Shown here: in pieces, positions 1 through 8,124 of the stretch
How the letters are laid out: the number at the start of each line of letters is the position of its first letter
Position numbering within the stretch: the first letter of the stretch is position 1
Source of the DNA: Pseudomonadota bacterium
Lineage (GTDB): Bacteria; Pseudomonadota; Gammaproteobacteria; Steroidobacterales; Steroidobacteraceae
DNA length: 64,000 nucleotides
Assembly: GCA_016713725.1 (NCBI GenBank)
Contig: JADJOO010000012.1
Coordinates: 89,050 to 153,049 of the forward strand
Direction: 5' to 3'
Notes under the pieces: generated by a model
What the model saw: only the letters and a program-made list of their open reading frames with translations
Database searches by the model: none
What the model was told of the DNA's origin: nothing
Made by a program: the position numbers and the translations under genes

Positions 1-1
1 C

Positions 2-1828
2 CCGCTCTACCCCTACCTGCAGGCAGCGCGACTGAACCAGCAGCTGGCTCTGATACGACCGGTCGCGGCGCAGCCCGGCGGTGACGCGCGGCTCCCGCTC
101 GACGACGAGATCGCCGCCTTTCTCTCGCAACAGGGGGATGGGCCCGTAACACGAAAACTGCGACCGGCGTGGCTGACCCACCTCGCTGAGCGCCAGGCCT
201 GGTCGACATACGTCGGGCATTACCGCGAGGACCGCGAAACGCAATCCACGCTGCGCTGCCATTGGCTCGCCGCGCGAGTCGCACTGGGCCAGGTCGATGG
301 GCTGGAGGCAGAACTGACCGAAACGTGGCTCACCGCCAGGAGCCTGCCTGACTCGTGCGACCCGGCGCTCGCCTGGTGGCGTGCACGGGGCGGGCCGGGT
401 GAGGTCATGGTCGAACGACGCGCTCGCCTGGCGCTGGAGGCGGGCGAAGCCGGGCTCGCGCGGTTCCTCGCAAAGTCGCTGCCCGCTGCACGCGCGGCTC
501 CACTGCTGCAATGGGCCGCCCTGATCGAGCAGCCTGGGCGCGAGATTCCGGCGCTGGTCGCACAACCTGCGAAGAACGTCGAGCCACAGGCGCTCGCAGA
601 CGGCTGGGCGCGCTACGCGCGCGCGGATCCCGAGGCGGCAGCAGCCGCTTTCCCGGCATTGGCGCAGGCTCGCGGACTCGACGGGCGCGCTGCGGGCCCG
701 TATGCGCTGCCCGTCGCCCTCGCGCTGTCGTGGAGTCGTCACCCGCGCGCGCTCGAATTCTTCCGCCTCGCGCACGAGGACGACTTCGACGAGCGCGCTC
801 ACGAGTGGCAAGCGCGCGCCGCGCTCTGGGCCGGTGACTGGCGCGAAGTTGCGGCTGCAATCGCCGCGATGCCCGCTGACCAGCGCGACCAGCCGCGCTG
901 GCGCTACTGGTCCGCGCGGGCGAGCGAGAAGCTCGGCGACGTTGCCCAGGCACGCGAGCTGTACGCCGCCGTCGTCCCGACCGACAACTGGTATGCCGCG
1001 CACGCGGCTGCGAGGCTGGACCGCAAGTTCACGCCGCGTCTCGAACCGCTTGCACTCAGCGACGCCGAGATGGATGCGCTGGCGGCCGAAGCCGCCTTCG
1101 TCCGCACGCGCGAACTCCTGCATTGCGACATGGACACCGAGGCGACAGCGGAATGGCGCGCCGCGTACGACGAGTTGCCGCCCTCGCGGCAGGTGCAGGC
1201 CGTGGGTCTCGCATCCCGCTGGGGCTGGCACGACCAGGCCATCGCGACAGCGGCACGCCATAAGCTGTTCAACGACTACGACTTACTGTATCCGCGGCCG
1301 TTCGACGCCGACGTGCGCCGCGCCAGCCGGCGCACTGGACTGGCCGAGGAATTGATCTACGCGATCATTCGACAGGAGAGCCTGTTTCGGGCCGACGCGG
1401 CGTCGGGTGCCGGCGCGATCGGGCTGATGCAGTTGCTGCCGGAGACGGCGCGCATCACCGCACGACGCGCTGGCCTGCCCGAGCCGACGCGTGCTCAACT
1501 CATCAAGCCTGCGGTGAATATCCCGCTGGGGTCCGAGTTTCTGGCGAGCCTGGTCCAGCGCTTCGAAGGCGAGACGGCGTTGGCCGCCGCCGGTTACAAC
1601 GCCGGGCCCAACGCCGCGCGGCGCTGGCGACCCGCTGCGCCAATGGACCTCGACGTCTGGGTCGAGAACATCCCCTTCAACGAAACGCGCGCCTACGTGC
1701 AGCGCGTGGCATGGCATGCGCTGGTGTTCGCCTGGCTCGCCGACCGCAAGCCGCGCGAGGTGGACGACTGGCAGCGTGCCGTGCGTCCTGCAGCGTCGAC
1801 CAGCGTGGCCATGACCGCATCGCCGTGA
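2..1828 (+). CDS. slt: Soluble lytic murein transglycosylase (Slt70 type), 5' end outside window
   Basis: The reading frame is open from the first bases of the window, so the true start lies upstream; 608 residues are visible, against about 645 for E. coli Slt70. The N-terminal two thirds is the Ala/Arg/Trp-rich helical superhelix typical of the family. The C-terminal SLT domain has the catalytic Glu in the context IIRQES (Glu459 of the visible part), followed by GAIGLMQLLPETA and AAAGYNAGP motifs. Such enzymes cleave MurNAc-GlcNAc bonds of peptidoglycan in the periplasm with formation of 1,6-anhydroMurNAc; periplasmic location is inferred, since the signal peptide is not in view. It ends tail to tail with the small genes on the other strand. 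Family assignment is secure. Confidence 0.93.
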   Translation, partial: PLYPYLQAARLNQQLALIRPVAAQPGGDARLPLDDEIAAFLSQQGDGPVTRKLRPAWLTHLAERQAWSTYVGHYREDRETQSTLRCHWLAARVALGQVDGLEAELTETWLTARSLPDSCDPALAWWRARGGPGEVMVERRARLALEAGEAGLARFLAKSLPAARAAPLLQWAALIEQPGREIPALVAQPAKNVEPQALADGWARYARADPEAAAAAFPALAQARGLDGRAAGPYALPVALALSWSRHPRALEFFRLAHEDDFDERAHEWQARAALWAGDWREVAAAIAAMPADQRDQPRWRYWSARASEKLGDVAQARELYAAVVPTDNWYAAHAAARLDRKFTPRLEPLALSDAEMDALAAEAAFVRTRELLHCDMDTEATAEWRAAYDELPPSRQVQAVGLASRWGWHDQAIATAARHKLFNDYDLLYPRPFDADVRRASRRTGLAEELIYAIIRQESLFRADAASGAGAIGLMQLLPETARITARRAGLPEPTRAQLIKPAVNIPLGSEFLASLVQRFEGETALAAAGYNAGPNAARRWRPAAPMDLDVWVENIPFNETRAYVQRVAWHALVFAWLADRKPREVDDWQRAVRPAASTSVAMTASP

Positions 1829-1840
1829 ACACCATCCGCT

Positions 1841-2128
1841 TCAGGAACAGGCCCGCCATTCGGCGATGAAATCCGCGCCGGGCGTGCCGTCGCAATCGGC
1901 AAACGCGTGCCACACCGCTGCTGCTTCCGCTTCGTTGAGTCGTCCACGCAAACCGGCCAGGCGCTCGTTGATCGTGACGTCCCGCAGTTGCAGCAGCGCG
2001 ACGAAAACGGCGACCCGGTTCAACGCCAGTCCACGGCGAATCCAGTCGAGCGCGTCGCCCACCGCAAGTTCACGGCGCTCGATGCTGACAGGGGTTGCGC
2101 CGAGGTAGCCCAGCACGGCGTCGTGCAC
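1841..2128 (-). CDS. Hypothetical protein, probably the 3' half of a gene split by a stop codon
   Basis: Ninety-five residues from a GTG start at 2128. I do not recognise the family; it is a helical, Ala/Leu/Arg-rich protein with a segment LDWIRRGLALN that looks like a helical repeat. It lies in the same frame as the upstream ORF, separated only by one TAA codon (2144-2146) and five sense codons. Read through, the two halves make one smooth helical protein of about 190 residues, so the GTG start may be only the first available codon after a nonsense mutation. No convincing ribosome binding site precedes the GTG. See the finding on the split gene. Confidence 0.5.
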   Translation of the reverse strand: MHDAVLGYLGATPVSIERRELAVGDALDWIRRGLALNRVAVFVALLQLRDVTINERLAGLRGRLNEAEAAAVWHAFADCDGTPGADFIAEWRACS

Positions 2129-2143
2129 CAGCCCCGGATCCGT

Positions 2144-2419
2144 TTAGCCTACCGCGACGGGCAGCCAGGCGCGGGTCGTGGTTTCGCCCCGTCGCACAGC
2201 CGCGCGCAGGTCTGCGACGACCCATCGTCGCTGCGTCGCGCTGCCCAACCGTAGCTCCTGCCAGTAGCGCATGAGCGCGGCGGTAACAGCCGCTGGGGCG
2301 GCGCCGCGTGCGCCCGCAAGAATCAATGCGTGAAGCAGGGCGCGATGCGCCGCGACGTCGGCGCGTTCCGGCTGTCGTGCCGAGCGCGTAGCCACGGCGT
2401 GCTGAGACTGGATCGACAT
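2144..2419 (-). CDS. Hypothetical protein, probable 5' half of the split small gene
   Basis: Ninety-one residues starting at the ATG whose codon begins at 2419. This start is chosen because GGAGG lies eight bases upstream; longer in-frame extensions run through a terminator-like hairpin and are low-quality sequence. The protein is Ala/Arg-rich and helical (AALMRYWQELRLG region) with no recognised domain. It ends at an in-frame TAA directly before the downstream ORF in the same frame. It is preceded by a promoter, a structured leader of roughly 150 nt and an intrinsic terminator, so its expression is probably attenuated or the leader is a separate small RNA. Confidence 0.55.
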   Translation of the reverse strand: MSIQSQHAVATRSARQPERADVAAHRALLHALILAGARGAAPAAVTAALMRYWQELRLGSATQRRWVVADLRAAVRRGETTTRAWLPVAVG

Positions 2420-2528
2420 GTTCAAATCCTCCTGGCCCGGGGACGTTGCCACCTTACCGGCAGGACGAGGCGTGTCTCGCGGCTCGCGGCGTGTCTCGCG
2501 GCGTGTCTGTGGGGGGAGGCTCGCAAAC

Positions 2529-2562
2529 GAAAAACCCTCCACCGCATGACGCGCCGGAGGGT
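2529..2562 (-). terminator. Intrinsic terminator upstream of the small gene
   Basis: On the minus strand ACCCTCC (2562-2556) pairs with GGAGGGT (2540-2534) around a 15-base loop and is followed directly by a run of Ts. It sits about 110 nt upstream of the start codon at 2419, the arrangement expected of transcription attenuation or the end of a small RNA. Confidence 0.6.
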
Positions 2563-2680
2563 CCAGTGAGTTTGCACCCGCTTCGTTGCCTGCCGGCCGC
2601 ATCCGCACCTTGCGGTGCGAGCCACCTTGCCCGGGAAGGCAGGTTGGCCTGGGCGCGGAAAACGCCCTGTCTTGATGCTG
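2529..2680 (-). ncRNA. Candidate structured leader RNA or small RNA with intrinsic terminator
   Basis: Between a good promoter (2687-2714) and a hairpin-plus-T terminator (2529-2562) on the minus strand lies about 120 nt with clear secondary structure. One hairpin pairs CCAACCTGCC with GGGCAAGGTGG (two bulges). A second is CGCACC-GCAA-GGTGCG, a perfect stem closed by a GNRA tetraloop. I compared it by eye with common riboswitch and housekeeping RNA signatures (cobalamin, TPP, FMN, glycine, SAM, SAH, ZTP, c-di-GMP, 4.5S, 6S, tmRNA) and found no match. It could be an attenuated leader for the gene starting at 2419 or an independent sRNA. Confidence 0.4.
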
Positions 2681-2686
2681 GGGCGA

Positions 2687-2714
2687 AGTATAGCCGAGCA
2701 GTCGCCGTCGTAAA
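2687..2714 (-). promoter_or_regulatory. Sigma70-type promoter for the leader RNA
   Basis: On the minus strand a -35 element TTTACG (2709-2714) and a -10 element TATACT (2687-2692) are separated by 16 bases. Transcription would start near 2680 and run into the structured leader. Confidence 0.6.
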
Positions 2715-2758
2715 GGTGCGGACTGTCCGCAGTTGCCGGCAGCACGCCTGCGCCCGTC

Positions 2759-3343
2759 TCAGGGCTGAGCGCCGTACAGCGCCTGCAGCAGCGCATGCGT
2801 CGGTACGAAGACGAACGCAACGAAAGCGAGGAGCAGCAGCGTCACGTAGGTCGCGGGCGACGCTGACGACCGGCGGGCACCGAAGCCATGAGTCCAGTTG
2901 ATGTTGCGCTCAGGCGTGCTGACCGCGCGGCTCCACGGCAGCACGACCGCAGCCAGCACTACGGCGCCTGCCAGGCCCACCCGCGCGTCGTATCCGTACT
3001 CGCGCACCATCCACAGCAGCACCAGCGGCAACGGCACGTGGAACAGCGACAGGCCTCGCAGCAGTTGCGGACGCTCGGGCTCGAACATGTAATCCGTCAG
3101 GCCCGTGATGCGGCGTCGCAACGTCAAGCGCGCCACGAAATCCACGTTCCAGAGAATCTCGGGCACCAGCACGGCGACGGCCAGCACGCTCGCCAGCGCT
3201 GAACTCTGCAGCCAGAGTGCAGGCACCGCGCCGATGAACGCGATGTCGGAGAACCACAGGAAGTTGCGCCAGCTGTAGTGGCGCCACCAGATCGCGACCA
3301 CGAGCAGGACGAATGCCGTGTAAGCGATCTTGAACGTGAGCAT
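2759..3343 (-). CDS. Integral membrane protein of unknown function
   Basis: A 194-residue protein with five to six hydrophobic segments: residues about 3-20, 30-45, 48-65, 100-112, 120-138 and 165-185. The soluble loops carry aromatic and basic residues (WWRHYSWRNF near the N terminus; TDYMFEPERPQLLRGL in the middle). I do not recognise a named family. The start at 3343 is the ATG next to the first membrane segment. It is monocistronic, with its 3' end facing the promoter of the leader RNA. A small inner-membrane protein is as much as the sequence supports. Confidence 0.7.
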   Translation of the reverse strand: MLTFKIAYTAFVLLVVAIWWRHYSWRNFLWFSDIAFIGAVPALWLQSSALASVLAVAVLVPEILWNVDFVARLTLRRRITGLTDYMFEPERPQLLRGLSLFHVPLPLVLLWMVREYGYDARVGLAGAVVLAAVVLPWSRAVSTPERNINWTHGFGARRSSASPATYVTLLLLAFVAFVFVPTHALLQALYGAQP

Positions 3344-3508
3344 GTTCCGGCACCGGCCGCGGAGGCGGCGCAGGCAACCTTAGCAGACGGACTGCGACGA
3401 GTCGCCTGCACGGCGCGACGAAGCGACGGCACAACGCGAGGCAGCGGAGTCAAACTCAGTGCGCGGTGAATGGAAGCACATCGATCGACACACTCAGGAG
3501 AGAACGTC

Positions 3509-3871
3509 ATGAAAGCGAACACACAGCAAGCCCGCATGCTCGTCTCGATGATCGCCTGCGCGGCGACGGCCGGAATCGCCACGACGGCGCAGGCCGGCGA
3601 CCAGGGCCTTGCGACCCCCCACTACGACAGCGTCGTGGTGAAGTACTCCGACCTCGACCTCAACAGCGTCGCCGGCAACAAGGTGCTGTATGCGCGACTG
3701 TCGTCAGCCGCGGAACGCGCCTGCGGCAAGGATCCGCATTCGCGGGACCTGCAGCGCCGGATGCAATACCGCGCGTGCTACGACAGCGCGCTGAACCGGG
3801 CGGTGGACAAGATCGGCAGCCGCGAACTGCAGGCGCTGCACGCGACGGGCAACGTGCACAACGTGGGTTGA
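3509..3871 (+). CDS. UrcA family protein, exported
   Basis: A 120-residue protein with an N-terminal signal peptide (MACAATAGIATTAQA-like hydrophobic stretch, cleavage near residue 28). The mature part has the UrcA signature: VKYSDLDLNS followed by LYARLSSAAERACG and a second Cys in YRACYDSAL, so two cysteines could form a disulfide. UrcA proteins are small periplasmic proteins of unknown function common in Xanthomonadales and alphaproteobacteria. The ATG at 3509 is preferred over one 39 bases upstream because GGAGAG precedes it at proper distance. It stands alone and ends in a symmetrical hairpin. Confidence 0.8.
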   Translation: MKANTQQARMLVSMIACAATAGIATTAQAGDQGLATPHYDSVVVKYSDLDLNSVAGNKVLYARLSSAAERACGKDPHSRDLQRRMQYRACYDSALNRAVDKIGSRELQALHATGNVHNVG

Positions 3872-3890
3872 GCGCACAGGGCGGTCATCG

Positions 3891-3929
3891 AGGCAGGGCG
3901 GGTTCACAAGGAAGTGACCCGTCCTGTCT
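3891..3929. terminator. Bidirectional hairpin between convergent genes
   Basis: AGGCAGGGCGGGTTCAC and GTGACCCGTCCTGTCT form a long stem (one bulge, two mismatches) around a short loop between the stop of the UrcA gene and the stop of the decarboxylase-like gene on the other strand. There is no U-tract on either side, so it is only a probable terminator. Confidence 0.5.
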
Positions 3930-3944
3930 CGACTGGCGCGCCAC

Positions 3945-4625
3945 CTAGCCGACGACCCGAGCCACCGGAAACACCATCCTGAAGGCTTCGATGCGCGCCG
4001 TCGCGAGCACGGTTGCGCGCGACAAGTCCGGGAACAGTTCCGGGTCGAAGCGCCACTGGCGCAGCCGGCATAGTCGCAGGCTGCCCGTGGCCTCGGGACG
4101 GTAATAACAGGTCCGGCCGTCCTGCCGTTGCGCGAGGGTACCCAGTCCGCGCGGCATCCAGGACGATCTTAGCGGCAGCCGCACGCCGGTCGGCGCGGTG
4201 AAATCGAGCACGCACAACTCCTTGCCGTCGCTGCTCACGCGCCAGTGGTCGCCACTCTCGCCGCGAGTCCAGTCGAAGTCGGCCCGGTCTTTCGGGATGC
4301 CCCAGTTGATGCGACCGTTGACGACGCTGTCCCAGGTCGACACCAGGATGCGGCTGATGGAGGGATGGCGCCCGTCGCCGAAATGCATCGTGCCAGGAAT
4401 GAAGAGCAGCTCGCGGTATGGCCCGCAGGGCGCCTCGTCGTAGACGACGCACATCAGCACTGAAAACGCCGACTTCACCGTGGCACGGAGATCGGCGGGA
4501 ACAAAGGCTGTCCGTGCCGGATCGCCGGCCGGCAACCGCAGCGCCACCATCCACGCGTGCCCGCGCAGCGACCACGGCGCAGGTAAGCGCGGCACGTCAG
4601 GCAGGGATTCGTTGGACTGCAGCAT
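3945..4625 (-). CDS. Acetoacetate decarboxylase-like protein
   Basis: A 226-residue protein of the acetoacetate decarboxylase superfamily. The best marker is NWGIPKDRADFDW near residue 110, which matches the region holding the Schiff-base lysine (G-x-PK) of true acetoacetate decarboxylase; the preceding YRELLFIPG is also family-like. Members with this divergent sequence are often not decarboxylases and have unknown substrates, so the reaction is not assigned. The start is the ATG at 4625. The next gene upstream on the same strand (lysoplasmalogenase) ends 18 bases away, so the two are likely cotranscribed. Confidence 0.7.
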   Translation of the reverse strand: MLQSNESLPDVPRLPAPWSLRGHAWMVALRLPAGDPARTAFVPADLRATVKSAFSVLMCVVYDEAPCGPYRELLFIPGTMHFGDGRHPSISRILVSTWDSVVNGRINWGIPKDRADFDWTRGESGDHWRVSSDGKELCVLDFTAPTGVRLPLRSSWMPRGLGTLAQRQDGRTCYYRPEATGSLRLCRLRQWRFDPELFPDLSRATVLATARIEAFRMVFPVARVVG

Positions 4626-4643
4626 CGTCTTTGCCGCGGTGGA

Positions 4644-5291
4644 TCAACCGCTGATCGCCGACGGGCTCAGGGCCAGCAGCACCTGCGCGAGGTAATACAG
4701 CGGCAACCCCCACGCTCGATTGGCAAACTCCTGTCGTACGAAACGATCACGCGCCACCGAAATGTCGGAAGCCGTGAAAGCGATCGCGCCTGCGGCAACG
4801 ATCGGCGGACCGCCTGCCCCGCTGACTGCGCAGGCCAGTGCAGTCATGGCGCTGATGACCAGGAAGTAGGCCTGCACCGGCCGACGCATGTCCGCCGGCA
4901 GGCGGGGGCTGAGCCAGCGCCAGACGCCCGACAGCGCCAACGCGAGTGCCACAGCCGCGACGGCCAGCCAGGGCAGGCTGCGCGGCTGCGTCAGGAACGC
5001 AGCTGCAAACGCGACGTGCCCGGCGAGGAACGCAAACACACCTGCCCGGAACACCGCGAGGCGACCTTCGGGGATCAACAGGACGTCACCGAGCAGGCAG
5101 AGACCGAGGCCGAGCAGGATCAGACGCCCGTAGTCCGAGTCGAGCGCGCCCGAGGTCACGGCGACTGCCATGAAGGCTGCCGAGGCGACCGGCTTCGTCA
5201 GCCATTTGCCGACCTGCGACGCGCGCCGCTCAGCGACCAGCAGTCCAGCCAGGGCGGCCACGCAGATGACGATCGATGCAGTCGTGTCCAA
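4644..5291 (-). CDS. Lysoplasmalogenase (YhhN/TMEM86 family)
   Basis: A 215-residue protein with about eight hydrophobic segments covering nearly its whole length. The segments KPVASAAFMAVAV and GLGLCLLGDVLLI, and later ASDISVARDRFV and PLYYLAQVLLA, are characteristic of the YhhN family, which hydrolyses the vinyl-ether bond of lysoplasmalogen to an aldehyde and glycerophospho-base. I chose the TTG at 5291 because GGGAG lies just upstream and the first membrane segment follows at once; longer extensions are antisense to the patatin gene. It is divergent from the patatin gene and probably leads a two-gene operon with the decarboxylase-like protein. Confidence 0.85.
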   Translation of the reverse strand: MDTTASIVICVAALAGLLVAERRASQVGKWLTKPVASAAFMAVAVTSGALDSDYGRLILLGLGLCLLGDVLLIPEGRLAVFRAGVFAFLAGHVAFAAAFLTQPRSLPWLAVAAVALALALSGVWRWLSPRLPADMRRPVQAYFLVISAMTALACAVSGAGGPPIVAAGAIAFTASDISVARDRFVRQEFANRAWGLPLYYLAQVLLALSPSAISG

Positions 5292-5365
5292 TGCCCGCTC
5301 CCTGTCGATTACGTGCGCCCTCCCTGAATCGTAGCGCAGCGCTGCGTACGCGTCGTGCGAGCTGT

Positions 5366-5371
5366 TAGCAT
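5366..5371 (+). promoter_or_regulatory. -10-like element TAGCAT close to the patatin start
   Basis: TAGCAT lies ten bases before the ATG at 5382 and there is no Shine-Dalgarno sequence. One of several TAnnnT motifs set just before start codons in this window. Confidence 0.35.
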
Positions 5372-5381
5372 CGCTCCCCCG

Positions 5382-6461
5382 ATGAGCGACCGTTCCCGTC
5401 CATTCATCCTGCGTGCCGGCCCGCGCGCTTTGCGCCGCGTGCTCGACCACGGCTTGACCCCAGGCGACATCGAATGCATGCCCGCAGCCGCAGGCGGAGC
5501 CAAAGGCCTGGCGCTGCTCCCCCTCGACCGCCTGCTGCTGCAACACGGCTGGCTGCCCGAAGATCGTCCCGTGGAACTCGTCGGCGCGTCGGTGGGTGCG
5601 TGGCGCATGGCAGCGCTGGCGCAGGACAATCCGCTGGCCGCGCTGGACCGGGTCCAGCACGCGTACGTGCACGAACAGAGCTACAGCGCGCGCCCCACAC
5701 CAGCCGAAGTCAGCACCGCCTGCCGTCGAATCGCCACCGCCGCGCGCGGCAATGGCGACATGCGCTGGCGACCCGGAGTGACGCTGGCCATCGTGACCTC
5801 ACGTGCACGCGGCCTGCTGCACGGGCGCGAATCGAAACTGGCGTTTGGCCGGGCCGTGCTGAGCAATGCCGTTGCGCGCTCGCGCCTGGCCGGCTACCTC
5901 GAGCGGGTCGTCTTCCATGCCGGACCCGGGCCGAGCGTATTCGACGGTGATGCATTCGACGAATTCGGCCTGGTCCGCGTCGGTCTCGATTCGACCAACG
6001 CCGAAGATGCCCTGTTAGCCTCGGGCACCATCCCGCTGCTGGCCTCTCCGGTCCGTGACATTGCCGGCGCGCCGGCCGGGTTCTACTGGGACGGCGCGCT
6101 CGTCGACTACCACCTGCTGCTGCCCTATCACCGACAGCATTCGGCGGAGCGCATCGTCTTCTATCCGCACTTCAACGACTTCGTGACCCCGGGCTGGCTC
6201 GACAAGCACCTGCCGTGGCGTCGCTCGCCCCGCGCCCATCCGTGGCTCGACGACATGTTGCTCGTCGCTCCGTCACCCGCCTTCCTGGCCACGCTGCCGC
6301 ACGGCAAGCTGCCGGAACGGCAGGATTTCTACCGCTACGGGCCCGACCATGCGGGCAGGATCCGCGCGTGGGAAACGGCCATCGCGGAGTGCGGCCGGTT
6401 CGCCGCAGCGGTCCTCGGCTGGATGGAGCAGCCGGACCCGACGTTGATCGAGCCAATCTGA
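5382..6461 (+). CDS. Patatin-like phospholipase
   Basis: A 359-residue patatin-fold hydrolase. The oxyanion glycine motif is GGAKGL (residues 38-43), the nucleophile elbow GASVGAW gives Ser70, and the catalytic Asp is in YWDGALVDYH (Asp237). Patatins cleave acyl esters of phospholipids or neutral lipids with a Ser-Asp dyad. No signal peptide is seen, so it is probably cytosolic. An upstream GTG at 5355 is possible, but the ATG at 5382 is preferred; it has no Shine-Dalgarno sequence but a TAGCAT element ends ten bases upstream, suggesting a very short or absent leader. Confidence 0.88.
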   Translation: MSDRSRPFILRAGPRALRRVLDHGLTPGDIECMPAAAGGAKGLALLPLDRLLLQHGWLPEDRPVELVGASVGAWRMAALAQDNPLAALDRVQHAYVHEQSYSARPTPAEVSTACRRIATAARGNGDMRWRPGVTLAIVTSRARGLLHGRESKLAFGRAVLSNAVARSRLAGYLERVVFHAGPGPSVFDGDAFDEFGLVRVGLDSTNAEDALLASGTIPLLASPVRDIAGAPAGFYWDGALVDYHLLLPYHRQHSAERIVFYPHFNDFVTPGWLDKHLPWRRSPRAHPWLDDMLLVAPSPAFLATLPHGKLPERQDFYRYGPDHAGRIRAWETAIAECGRFAAAVLGWMEQPDPTLIEPI

Positions 6462-6472
6462 GCCGGTCCCAT

Positions 6473-6478
6473 TAGAAT
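6473..6478 (+). promoter_or_regulatory. -10 element TAGAAT adjacent to a start codon
   Basis: TAGAAT is followed by seven bases and then the ATG at 6486, so transcription would begin at or next to the start codon. No ribosome binding site is visible. Confidence 0.45.
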
Positions 6479-6485
6479 CGGTCCG

Positions 6486-8124
6486 ATGCGAAGAACAATG
6501 CCCCAGACGGTCGCCCTGGCCTGTCATCCATCCAGTCCGAGCACCGCGGTGCGTGGCATCACCGCGAGTGCGCGCATCGGCGGCGCCGGCAAGCTCGCCG
6601 TGCGGTTCGTGCTCGACGCCGACATGTCGCAGGTCGTGCTGCCGAAGCTGCGTCGTGCCGCACGTGCCGACGAGCTCTGGCGGCACACGTGTTTCGAAGT
6701 CTTCGTCGCGCTCCCCGACAGCGATGCGTACTGCGAACTGAATTTCTCGCCGTCGACCGAGTGGGCGATGTACGGATTCGTTGCCTATCGGCGCGGAATG
6801 ACGCCGATCGAAGTGCGGCGGCCCCCGCGCGTGGCGGTGCGACCCACCCAGCGGGGCCTGGTGCTCACGGCCGTGACCTACCTTGCCGAACTGCCGATGC
6901 CGCTGCCCGGGTCGCCTTTGCGGGCAGGCGCCGCGGCCGTCGTCGAAGAGAAGGATGGCCGGCTGACCTACTGGGCGCTCACGCATCCGTCCGCGCTGCC
7001 CGACTTTCATCACCGGCTGGTGCAAGCAACCGGTCGGATCGACGGACCTGCTGCGCGAAGCCGTACGGAACCCGGGCTCGTGAAGTTCGGCATCGACCGA
7101 CTCCGCACAGACCCCGCTCTGCGCCAGGACCTGCGTGGCCGCCGCGTGGCGCTGCTCGCGCATCCCGCCTCGGTGACGGCCGATCTCACGCATTCGCTCG
7201 ATGCGCTGGCCGCGCTCGGCGACGTGCGGCTCACGGCCGCTTTCGGCCCGCAGCACGGCTTGCGTGGCGACAAGCAGGACAACATGGTCGAGTCGCCGGA
7301 CCATGACGACCCGCGCCTCGGCATACCGATCTTCAGTCTCTACGGCGAAGTGCGGCGCCCCACGGATGCCATGCTCGACACGTTCGACGTGCTGCTCGTC
7401 GACCTGCAGGATCTCGGCTGCCGCATCTACACCTTCATCACGACGCTGCGCTACGTGCTCGAGGCCGCCGCGCGCCGCAGCAAGAGCGTGTGGGTGCTCG
7501 ACCGGTGAAATGACGGGCTGGCGGCCGGAATCCGCGCCGGGTTTCGGCTGGCCGCTCGGCGAACGCGCCTGGATCAATCCGAGCCCCAACGCGCCGAATC
7601 TTGCGATGGCGCGCTGCTACCCGGGCACCGTGATGCTGGAAGGCACCACGCTCTCGGAAGGCCGCGGCACGACGCGTCCGCTCGAGCTGTTCGGCGCACC
7701 CGACCTCGACATCAGCGCGCTGGTTGCCGAAATGCGCCGCCTCGCACCCGAGTGGCTGGCGGGATGCCGGCTTCGTCCCTGCTGGTTCGAGCCGACATTC
7801 CACAAGCACCAGGGCCTGCTCTGCGCCGGACTGCAGACGCACGTCGACGACGGGGTTTACGATCACGAGAGCTTCCGTCCGTGGCGCCTGCAGGCACTGG
7901 CGTTCAAGGCGCTGCGCAACCTGCAACCGGGCTACGCCCTCTGGCGTGACTTCCCTTACGAGTACGAAAGCGAGCGGCTGGCCATCGACCTGATCAATGG
8001 CAGTGAGCTCCTGCGCACCTGGGTCGACGATCGCGCCGGGCTCCCCGGCGACCTCGAAGCCCTCACGCGCGTCGACGAACTCGCCTGGAACGAGCAGCGC
8101 GCGTCCGTGGTTCTCTACCGTTGA
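6486..8124 (+). pseudogene. DOMON-like domain fused to DUF1343 (NamZ-type) protein, internally deleted and frameshifted
   Basis: The first part (about 190 residues, to 7070) is a DOMON-like protein with LWRHTCFEVFV and YCELNFSPSTEWAMY. It runs in frame into a DUF1343 protein beginning at a GTG (7080, VKFGIDRL). DUF1343 is the family of exo-beta-N-acetylmuramidase NamZ. Its first third (AFGPQHGLRGDKQDNM, SLYGEVRRPT, VLLVDLQDLGCRIYTF) stops at 7508 after VWVLDR. The C-terminal half continues in another frame from about 7511 (MTGWRPESAPGFGWPLG to the TGA at 8124). About 60 residues normally found between these parts are missing and the frame changes, so the gene looks broken. The DOMON and DUF1343 parts are usually separate genes. 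Confidence 0.75.
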
